Positions 1 to 4,792 of a DNA stretch of 10,482 bases are shown piece by piece; within the stretch, counting starts at the first letter, position 1, and each line of letters opens with the position of its first letter. The stretch is from Minisyncoccota bacterium (GTDB lineage Bacteria > Patescibacteriota > Microgenomatia > UBA1400 > PJMF01): positions 1-10,482 of the forward strand of contig WJLO01000112.1 of NCBI GenBank assembly GCA_014728425.1, given 5' to 3'. The notes beneath the pieces are model-generated. The model saw nothing but the letters and a program-made list of their open reading frames with translations. It was not told where the DNA came from and made no database searches. A program made the position numbers and the translations under genes.

Positions 1-7
1 CTTTTAA

Positions 8-85
8 GCAACCACTCAAGTACTGGCGCAAAGCATGCAATTTTCTCGAGCTGGCGAGAACAAAATTAGCATCTTGAAGCCAAAA
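8..85. repeat. Diverged structured repeat, copy 1
   Basis: This segment aligns without gaps over 65 bases (21-85 with 166-230) to a second copy about 145 bases downstream, with 43 of 65 positions identical by my count. The similarity continues leftward to about base 8 with a one-base gap. It can fold into a bulged hairpin: TTCTCG (43-48) pairs with CGAGAA (55-60), AATT (39-42) with AATT (64-67), and ATGC (35-38) with GCAT (69-72). The shared block TGGCGCAA lies just 5' of the fold. The element may begin before the window. It could instead be decayed coding sequence, because both copies read W-R-K-x-x-N-F-L-x-x-x-R-x-K-L in one plus frame. Strand of action is unknown. Confidence 0.5.
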
Positions 86-93
86 CTAGTTTG

Positions 94-159
94 CTTTTTA
101 AGCATTAAAAAGTCTAATTCACTAACCCACCAACTCCATGAGGTTGTTGATAGACAACC
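94..159. repeat. Two small hairpins between the repeat copies
   Basis: CTTTTTAA (94-101) pairs perfectly with TTAAAAAG (105-112) across a three-base loop. GGTTGT (142-147) pairs with ACAACC (154-159) across a six-base loop. Neither has a T-tail strong enough to call a terminator. They lie between the two repeat copies, so the first 260 bases may form one structured transcript. That link is inference. Confidence 0.35.
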
Positions 160-230
160 AGCAAGCATTGGCGCAAGGAGCACAACTTTCTCAAACCAGT
201 GAGAGCAAAATTAATGTGCTGGAGTCAAAT
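154..230. repeat. Diverged structured repeat, copy 2
   Basis: This is the second copy of the element at 8-85. Its apical stem TTCTCA (188-193)/TGAGAG (200-205) keeps the copy-1 fold although the sequence differs: the closing G-C pair of copy 1 is replaced by A-T, and an A-U by G-U. A second stem AGCACA (179-184)/TGTGCT (215-220) closes it. TGGCGCAA and GCAAAATTA are conserved in both copies. The copy runs directly into the T-tract (read on minus) of the terminator of the gene at 281-631. Confidence 0.5.
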
Positions 231-256
231 AAAAAAAGGCCAGCTCTTGCTGACCC
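228..256 (-). terminator. Intrinsic terminator of the 281-631 gene
   Basis: Read on minus, the arms GGTCAGC and GCTGGCC (plus bases 249-255 and 238-244) form a 7-bp stem with one mismatch around a four-base loop. A run of seven T and then ATTTG follow. It lies 25 bases past the stop codon of the minus-strand gene. Confidence 0.75.
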
Positions 257-280
257 TTAATTAAAAAACTTTTTAAATCT

Positions 281-631
281 TTATTGAATTTTGCGTTTAA
301 CTAAAGTAGCTGCTCCACCAGTTACTACACTCACCATAGCCACTGCCATGCCAGCAGTATCTAAAGCTGTATCAACTGGCTTATGATAAACCTCAGTAGG
401 TTTGCCTTCTACATAAACCACTTCAATTTCCTCTGGCTGTTGCTCTACTGTCATCTCTTGATCGATGCTTTGCTCTACTCGACATTCCACCTGACCATAA
501 GCACCAGAATTAGAACAATGAACATCAGCTTCGTTAGTGGCGTGTTGTTCTTGAGCAGCCAGCTTAGCACTGGCCGCAGAAAACATAACTGCAGCTAATA
601 TTAAAGCTAAAGTGACTTTTAAAATTTTCAT
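281..631 (-). CDS. Small secreted protein with sorting-type C-terminal tail
   Basis: This 116-aa protein starts with a signal peptide: basic residues, a hydrophobic stretch at about 6-20, and likely cleavage after Ala22 (A-S-A) or Ala26. The short mature part is acidic, with two cysteines, C39 and C50, flanking the motif G-A-Y-G-Q, which could form a disulfide. The C-terminus has the three-part layout of a cell-wall sorting signal: a polar motif (P85-V-D-T-A-L-D-T-A-G94), a hydrophobic stretch at about 95-110, and the basic end K-R-K-I-Q. There is no canonical LPXTG; L90-D-T-A-G94 or P85-V-D-T-A89 would be the substitute. A sortase gene lies immediately upstream on the same strand, so I infer that this is its substrate. 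It has its own strong promoter and terminator, and a weak AAGG ribosome site. A plain C-terminal membrane anchor is the alternative. I recognise no named family. Confidence 0.8.
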   Translation of the reverse strand: MKILKVTLALILAAVMFSAASAKLAAQEQHATNEADVHCSNSGAYGQVECRVEQSIDQEMTVEQQPEEIEVVYVEGKPTEVYHKPVDTALDTAGMAVAMVSVVTGGAATLVKRKIQ

Positions 632-684
632 ATCAACCTTGTGTTGTTTTAATAACTTTTGATATCTTTATTAAGTAAAAATAA

Positions 685-713
685 ATAATACTATAAGATA
701 GCTATTCTGTCAA
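685..713 (-). promoter_or_regulatory. Strong sigma70-type promoter for the 281-631 gene
   Basis: Read on minus, a perfect -35 TTGACA (708-713) is followed after exactly 17 bases by -10 TATTAT (685-690). The predicted start near 678 gives a leader of about 47 bases. It lies between the sortase stop and the small secreted protein, so the latter is transcribed on its own and probably at a high level. Confidence 0.75.
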
Positions 714-730
714 TAATTAAAATTACCAGG

Positions 731-1531
731 CTATTTTTGACTATCTTGAGTTGGATCAATTAACCGAGCATAACGAAAATGCCGGACTGGTGAGTTTAAA
801 AACTTGCAAGTATACATAATTAAATCAGCTCGATAATCAGTAATCTCTTCGCCTTCTTCACCAGCATAAACTTCATAAACCCACTTACGCTGATCAGAGA
901 TAACCTCAACTATGTCACCTGGCTCTAACTCTGGCAATTTATTAAATGAATGATATTTCCAATAATCATCTCGGTACCACCAATCCCACCCATAGCGATG
1001 GCCAGCAACAATCATTGGCATATCTTGGCTGCCTGGACGACCAAAATCTGGCACCAGCCATAAACCCTTGTCTAAAGCCTCCTTATAATCAGCAGTTGCC
1101 TGCAACTGGGTTCTTACCCCAATTTTAGGAATAATCAACCAATCACCTTGAGGTAAGTTTTCATTTTTAGGCGGCAAGTAAGGATCTTTAGAAACGTGAT
1201 CTGCAACAAAATCTCCACCAAGCACGCTGCCTGCTTCTTGAGCCTTAACCGGCACTACCTGAGGTGGAAAAACTTGATAATACAAATCTGGCGCAAACAC
1301 ACTAACAGCAATAACAACAGCTATTAATGACACTAAGCTTAAAAACACATTTAGAAAAAGTTTAGAGACTTTTTTAACTGAAGTTTCTCCTGGGGCTATT
1401 GGTAATGAACGAGTAGCTGTTTTAACTCTAGTTCTAACAGACTGATAAACACCAGGCTGACCTAGTAATACAGCCCTTACTTTAGGAAACTGTAATTGCC
1501 AATAATTTGCCGGTGTTGGCGTTTGTTTCAT
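731..1531 (-). CDS. Membrane-anchored sortase
   Basis: This 266-aa cysteine transpeptidase would cut a sorting signal and attach the protein to the cell envelope. A cytoplasmic, basic N-terminal tail (1-55) precedes one membrane segment at about 58-79. The extracytoplasmic catalytic domain covers about 128-258. Catalytic His178 lies in V-A-G-H-R-Y, Cys242 in M-Y-T-C-K-F, and the arginine is most likely Arg250 (R-H-F-R-Y-A). The sequence G-W-D-W-W between His and the following F-N-K-L-P is unusually tryptophan-rich. The L-x-P-G-D-I-V-E-V strand (202-210) is typical of the sortase barrel. The class is uncertain; it resembles the single-sortase E/D/F types more than class A or B. The start ATG lies just 10 bases from a consensus -10, so the message is nearly leaderless. 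The next minus-strand gene downstream is its probable substrate. Confidence 0.9.
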   Translation of the reverse strand: MKQTPTPANYWQLQFPKVRAVLLGQPGVYQSVRTRVKTATRSLPIAPGETSVKKVSKLFLNVFLSLVSLIAVVIAVSVFAPDLYYQVFPPQVVPVKAQEAGSVLGGDFVADHVSKDPYLPPKNENLPQGDWLIIPKIGVRTQLQATADYKEALDKGLWLVPDFGRPGSQDMPMIVAGHRYGWDWWYRDDYWKYHSFNKLPELEPGDIVEVISDQRKWVYEVYAGEEGEEITDYRADLIMYTCKFLNSPVRHFRYARLIDPTQDSQK

Positions 1532-1541
1532 AATATATCAA

Positions 1542-1569
1542 ATTATAGCAAAATATCAGGGAAAATCAA
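1542..1569 (-). promoter_or_regulatory. Extended -10 promoter of the sortase gene
   Basis: Read on minus, TTGATT (1564-1569) is followed after 16 bases by TGCTATAAT, a perfect -10 (1542-1547) with the extended TGn element. Only 10 bases separate the -10 from the ATG, so the predicted transcript begins 3-4 bases before the start codon. Confidence 0.7.
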
Positions 1570-1581
1570 TAATTATAGGAT

Positions 1582-1657
1582 AAAAAATATAGAAAAGTAT
1601 TTTATGGAAGCTCGGTAGCCTGCCCAACAAACCGAACTTCCATAAAGTACTTTTCTA
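1582..1657 (-). terminator. 27-bp hairpin with T-rich tail on minus
   Basis: Arms 1590-1616 and 1631-1657 pair over 27 positions, with only one C/A mismatch and one G-T wobble, around a 14-base loop (1617-1630). On minus the stem is followed by TATTTTTTATCC, so it can act as an intrinsic terminator for RNA coming from 1650-1950. It stands just upstream of the sortase promoter and would insulate it. On plus there is no T-tail. The arms also end in TA on both sides, so a miniature transposable element is an alternative. Confidence 0.5.
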
Positions 1658-1696
1658 CTGATTCATTAAGAGCAAAAAAGATCCATTAAGATAGAA

Positions 1697-1725
1697 TTTA
1701 CAAAAGATTCTGGCAGTGATAGAGT
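1697..1725 (+). promoter_or_regulatory. Candidate promoter for plus-strand small RNA
   Basis: TTTACA (1697-1702, 5/6 to consensus) is followed after 17 bases by TAGAGT (1720-1725, 4/6). It is the only reasonable plus-strand promoter I see ahead of the three T-tailed hairpins at 1801-1929. The predicted start is near 1732. Confidence 0.35.
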
Positions 1726-1731
1726 TGTATC

Positions 1732-1884
1732 TAATCTAAGTGAACACAGTTTATTGTGTTTACGCAAGGCATTATTATTTGTGTTTTGCCTCGGCGGAAC
1801 AGCGGTAATACTGCTTTTTTCCACCTAAGTGTGCGGTTTATATCTGCCCAAGATTCTTCTCCGCAAATTTAGGTGGATTTTTTT
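1732..1884 (+). ncRNA. Candidate structured plus-strand small RNA
   Basis: No start codon or frame is credible here, but the plus strand can form successive hairpins: AACACA (1743-1748)/TGTGTT (1755-1760), AGGCA/TGCCT around 1777-1801, the short T-tailed hairpin at 1801-1820 and the long one at 1821-1889. Two T-tails in a row would give RNAs of about 90 or 155 nt. The family is not recognised. It is opposed by the promoter at 1957-1985. Confidence 0.35.
1801..1820 (+). terminator. Intrinsic terminator, plus strand
   Basis: AGCGGT (1801-1806) pairs with ACTGCT (1810-1815), including one G-T wobble, across a three-base loop. A run of T (1815-1820) follows immediately. No plus-strand gene precedes it, so it implies an RNA gene upstream. 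Confidence 0.55.
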
Positions 1885-1889
1885 GTTTT
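1821..1889 (+). terminator. Large two-part terminator hairpin, plus strand
   Basis: CCACCTAA (1821-1828) pairs with TTAGGTGG (1869-1876), and inside it TGCGG (1832-1836) pairs with CCGCA (1861-1865), leaving a 3x3 internal loop and a 24-base apical loop. The tail is ATTTTTTTGTTTTC. The long loop is unusual for a simple terminator and may carry a regulatory role. Confidence 0.55.
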
Positions 1890-1900
1890 CATACCTTTAC

Positions 1901-1929
1901 TGCACCCCCAAGGGTGCATTTTTGCTTTT
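1901..1929 (+). terminator. Intrinsic terminator, plus strand
   Basis: TGCACCC (1901-1907) and GGGTGCA (1912-1918) form a perfect 7-bp stem with the loop CCAA. TTTTTGCTTTT follows. It is the third and strongest T-tailed hairpin in a row on plus, so transcription from the left is blocked before the RHH/ATPase genes. Confidence 0.7.
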
Positions 1930-1956
1930 AAAGATCTATTAAACACTGATAACCAG

Positions 1957-1985
1957 AGTATAACTCCAAAACATCAGTTCGTCAA
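1957..1985 (-). promoter_or_regulatory. Promoter-like sequence facing left
   Basis: Read on minus, TTGACG (1980-1985) is followed after 17 bases by TATACT (1957-1962). No minus-strand gene follows before the sortase, which has its own promoter, so this would drive a non-coding RNA. Inverted ACTGAT (1945-1950) and ATCAGT (1973-1978) bracket the -10 and could be an operator. Confidence 0.55.
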
Positions 1986-2158
1986 CCTATAATTTTAATT
2001 AAGGCTATTTTTAAAATATCCTATATTTTTATATTTAAACACTTTATTGAGACAAATTAACAACTTTTCCACATGCTTATTATTGTTCTACATCATTGTG
2101 AAAAAATAAACTGTAAAATACCCAAAAACACAGACTTGCTCACTCCAAAACTACTACT

Positions 2159-2308
2159 ATGCTAGTAAAATCAAAACCTCAGCTTTGTAGCACCATTGAT
2201 GCTAAGCTCATAAGTTATCTTACAGCCCAACAGCTTGGTTTTTCCAAAACAAAACTGCTTTCTGCAGCATTTAAAACAAGGTTTTATTACGCTATACTAA
2301 TATCATGA
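2159..2308 (+). CDS. Putative 49-aa ribbon-helix-helix protein
   Basis: This short frame begins at the ATG at 2159; an in-frame TAA lies 14 codons upstream, with no better start between. Its TGA overlaps the next gene's ATG by four bases (ATGA), the classic layout of translational coupling. The sequence matches the RHH (CopG/MetJ/Arc) pattern: a short strand around P7-Q-L-C-S-T-I-D14, helix A about 15-27 (A-K-L-I-S-Y-L), the turn G27-F-S-K30, and helix B about 31-42 (T-K-L-L-S-A-A-F). Such proteins bind DNA as dimers. They serve as repressors or, next to coupling proteins, as relaxosome accessory factors. I see no Shine-Dalgarno site. TTAACA (2057) and TATTGT (2081) are a weak promoter candidate. 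The fold call comes from pattern reading only. Were it not expressed, its end would simply be the promoter region of the ATPase gene. Confidence 0.5.
   Translation: MLVKSKPQLCSTIDAKLISYLTAQQLGFSKTKLLSAAFKTRFYYAILIS
2270..2298 (+). promoter_or_regulatory. Leaderless-type promoter of the ATPase gene
   Basis: TTTAAA (2270-2275), then 17 bases, then TATACT (2293-2298), then six bases, then ATG at 2305. Transcription would start at or within a base or two of the start codon. There is no Shine-Dalgarno site at a useful distance. The promoter lies inside the RHH frame, so the ATPase may be made both by coupling and independently. Confidence 0.5.
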
Positions 2309-4515
2309 CACCCCACACTGTGCTTGAGCTGCGTACCAGCCGCGATGCTAAACAAACCCCAGAAGCCATGGCTCAATTATTTGCCAGCCTGCCAGAGCTA
2401 CAAAACTCTTTACTAGACCGCCTGCTTAAACGCAGCGAGCACTTGAGTTTTGAAATCATTGTGCAAAATCAAACAGTCTTTTTTATGTGCTACTGCCCTA
2501 CCCGCTTGGTAGAATACTTGCATGGTGCTTTAACTGCTAGCTACCCTCAAGTCTTGATCACTCAATTAAATCACGATCCTTTGATAGAAATCCTTAAATC
2601 AGCTCAAGACCTTCACTTAGAAAATCCTTCAACAAGCGCTAGCTCTTTATCTGCTCCTGCCTTAAGCTTGGGCAAGCTGCAACTAGAACAAGCTCAATAT
2701 CTACCCTTAAAAACCTTTACTGACTTTCAAGACATTGATCCCTTGGCCACCCCTTTAACCACTCTGTCTAAAAGCCAACCACTTGATCAAATCGCTATTC
2801 AATTCGTTATTGCCGACCAAGGTCAAAACTGGAAAAACTATGCCCTAAAACAAATCAGTCCTAGCAATCACACTACTGAAGCTAGTCAGCCTCATCCGCA
2901 AAAAAACTTAATCGAACAAAAACTAGCAGAACCAGGAGTGCGCACTAGCATCAAACTAGCAGTACGAGCCAAAACTGCTCAACGCAGCCAATTGTTGCTA
3001 GAAAGCCTGGCAGCAGCTTTTAACTCAATCTCCAAAAGTAACAGCAACTCCTTGGTTTTGAAAAAAATTTCTTGGTTTAAAACCGATTTTATTAACCAAA
3101 TGCTTAGCCGCAGCTTCAAACGCAACCCCAGACAGCATCTTAGTATTAATGAGCTAGCCACCCTTTATCATCTACCAAACGAACAACTAGCAGTAATTCC
3201 CAACTTGGCTTGGGGTAAAAAACTCCTTGGCGAACCACCTGCCAACTTACCCATTGTTACTCAAGAAATGCCAGCTGACTACAAAGATGAAATCAATGTT
3301 TTTGCTGAAACAACTTTTAAAAACCAGCCAGTAAAATATGGTTTATGGCGCCAAGACCGGCGGCGACATGTTTATGTCATTGGTAAAACTGGCACTGGTA
3401 AATCAACTCTTTTAGCCAACATGGCCATCAATGATCTGAAAAAGGACGAGGGCTTGTGTGTGGTTGATCCCCATGGCGATCTAGCAGAAACCTTACTTGA
3501 CTATATTCCTTCTCATCGCATTAATGACGTGGTCTACTTCAACCCCGCTGATCAGCAACGCACTGTTCAGATCAACTTATTTGAAGGCAAGAACTTGGTT
3601 CACCGTGAATTAATTGCTTCTGGCATTGTTTCGATTTTTTACAAACTCTATGGCTATTCCTGGGGGCCAAGACTGGAATATATTCTCCGCAATGCTTTGC
3701 TCACTTTATTAAAACACCAAAGAGCCAAGCTTTCTGATGTGCTAAATTTATTGACCAATGCTAAATACCGCAGCAAAGTAATTGACAAGCTAGATGACCC
3801 AATCCTAAAAAGCTTTTGGGTGGATGAGTTTAACCAAATGAAAGACCGACAACGCATGGAGTCTATTGCTTCGATTCTCAACAAAGTTGGCCAATTTGTT
3901 TCTTCTCCCTTAGTAAGAAATGTGGTTAATGCTACCAGTAGTTCTTTTAGCATTGAAGACGTAATGAGTCAGGGTAAAATCTTAATTGCCAATCTATCTC
4001 AAGGACGCCTTGGCGAAGACAACGCAACCTTGCTAGGAGCAATGTTAATCACCAAAATTCAGCTGGCAGCCATGAGTAGAGTCAACATGCCAGAAGCAGA
4101 ACGGCGTGACTTTTATCTTTATGTAGATGAGTTTCAAAATTTTGCTACTCAATCTTTTAATACAATCCTTTCGGAAGCGCGAAAATATCGTCTGAACCTA
4201 ACTTTGGCTAACCAATATATTGCCCAAATTCCCGAAGAGGTGCAAAAAGCCATCTTTGGCAACTGCGGCAGTATCATTAGCTTTGTGATGGGAGCAGAAG
4301 ACTCTGCTGTATTTAATCGAGAATATGGGGACAAATACACTCAAGAAGATTTGGTCTCCTTAGGTCGTTATCAAATTATTAATAAACTAAGCATCAACAA
4401 CATTATCTCTGCTCCATTTCCAGCTCACACCTTGCCTTTGGCTAGTAGCGCCAATCAGAATCGCGAAAAAGTGATTCGAGTCAGTCGTGAACGTTATGCA
4501 CGGAAGAAAAAATAG
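2305..4515 (+). CDS. VirD4/TraD/HerA-type DNA-pumping ATPase
   Basis: This 736-aa RecA-fold ATPase is of the type IV coupling-protein/HerA superfamily. Walker A is G360-K-T-G-T-G-K-S-T368. The adjacent V-V-D-P-H-G-D-L segment (386-393) is typical of the TraG/TraD/VirD4-like branch. Walker B is Y604-L-Y-V-D-E609, followed by F-Q-N-F, and a conserved A-N-Q-Y (635-638) lies after it. Residues 1-330 form a family-specific N-terminal half that I can only describe as mixed alpha/beta with a low-complexity Ser/Pro stretch at 105-125. I see no membrane segment, whereas classical VirD4 has one or two at the N-terminus. It probably translocates double- or single-stranded DNA in DNA transfer, uptake or segregation. 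No relaxase, VirB4 or pilus gene lies in the window. The start at 2305 fits both the ATGA overlap and the leaderless promoter. C is in excess of G on the coding strand in lines I sampled, unlike the minus-strand genes. Confidence 0.85.
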   Translation: MTPHTVLELRTSRDAKQTPEAMAQLFASLPELQNSLLDRLLKRSEHLSFEIIVQNQTVFFMCYCPTRLVEYLHGALTASYPQVLITQLNHDPLIEILKSAQDLHLENPSTSASSLSAPALSLGKLQLEQAQYLPLKTFTDFQDIDPLATPLTTLSKSQPLDQIAIQFVIADQGQNWKNYALKQISPSNHTTEASQPHPQKNLIEQKLAEPGVRTSIKLAVRAKTAQRSQLLLESLAAAFNSISKSNSNSLVLKKISWFKTDFINQMLSRSFKRNPRQHLSINELATLYHLPNEQLAVIPNLAWGKKLLGEPPANLPIVTQEMPADYKDEINVFAETTFKNQPVKYGLWRQDRRRHVYVIGKTGTGKSTLLANMAINDLKKDEGLCVVDPHGDLAETLLDYIPSHRINDVVYFNPADQQRTVQINLFEGKNLVHRELIASGIVSIFYKLYGYSWGPRLEYILRNALLTLLKHQRAKLSDVLNLLTNAKYRSKVIDKLDDPILKSFWVDEFNQMKDRQRMESIASILNKVGQFVSSPLVRNVVNATSSSFSIEDVMSQGKILIANLSQGRLGEDNATLLGAMLITKIQLAAMSRVNMPEAERRDFYLYVDEFQNFATQSFNTILSEARKYRLNLTLANQYIAQIPEEVQKAIFGNCGSIISFVMGAEDSAVFNREYGDKYTQEDLVSLGRYQIINKLSINNIISAPFPAHTLPLASSANQNREKVIRVSRERYARKKK

Positions 4516-4764
4516 TTTGCTAATTAAAAATTGTGGTGATCAGAATAAGCCTTTAATAACTCATCAGCGGTTTGGTGTTGAAGAGCATTTATGTTCCTCT
4601 CCAAAATCTAGTTCTCGATTCATCAATCACCTCAATCGTGCCTTTTTTGCTCATTTTTTAACAAACCAAATAGCTCCAGATTAATTTTTTATGATCTTTA
4701 TAGCTCTTGAGGTGTTAATTTTTTTTCATTTTTACTACTGGAATACTTTTTTTAGGCATAATGT

Positions 4765-4792
4765 GTGCACAATAACGTACATTATTATCAAT
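4765..4792. other. dif-like Xer recombination site (weak)
   Basis: The 28 bases read GTGCACAATAA, CGTACA, TTATTATCAAT. Compared with the E. coli dif site from memory, the right (XerD-type) arm matches 8 of 11, the centre 4 of 6, and the inner ATAA/TTAT symmetry is intact. The left arm matches only 5 of 11. It lies between convergent genes, as dif sites often do. I saw no change in C/G bias across it in sampled lines, which argues against a replication terminus. Confidence 0.2.

Larger units (their letters stand above)
1590..1950 (-). ncRNA. Candidate ~360-nt minus-strand RNA
   Basis: A -35/-10 pair at 1957-1985 points left, and the 27-bp hairpin at 1590-1657 can terminate on the same strand, which bounds an RNA of about 360 nt without a convincing reading frame. 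I compared it by eye with the RNase P RNA, tmRNA and SRP RNA hallmarks I remember and found none. It would be fully antisense to the plus-strand candidate at 1732-1884. This is inferred from the signals only. Confidence 0.3.

Noticed and set aside
1..280. Integron attC site, tRNA or CRISPR array at the left edge
   Set aside because: No RYYYAAC/GTTRRRY boxes, no tRNA T-loop or CCA, and only two diverged copies without uniform spacers.
1869..1892. Seven-codon leader-peptide-like frame on minus (M-K-T-K-K-S-T)
   Set aside because: The AAAGG ahead of it is only one base from the ATG, and no regulated gene follows before the sortase's own promoter and terminator.
1590..1950. RNase P RNA, tmRNA or SRP RNA on minus
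   Set aside because: None of the conserved blocks I know for these RNAs appear, although the predicted length of about 360 nt would suit the first two.
2074..2166. 30-codon plus-strand frame starting at ATGCTTATT
   Set aside because: No family pattern or ribosome site, and it overlaps the better-supported RHH frame at 2159.
4487..4684. 65-codon plus frame overlapping the end of the ATPase
   Set aside because: Its only start lies inside the ATPase gene in another frame, and the product shows no recognisable feature; probably a chance open frame.
4616..4725. Possible terminator after the ATPase gene (CGATT/AATCG before TTTTTT; CACCTCAA pairing with TTGAGGTG before a run of eight T)
   Set aside because: Stems are short, or the loop is about 70 bases; T-runs are common in this AT-rich gap, so I cannot assign a terminator.
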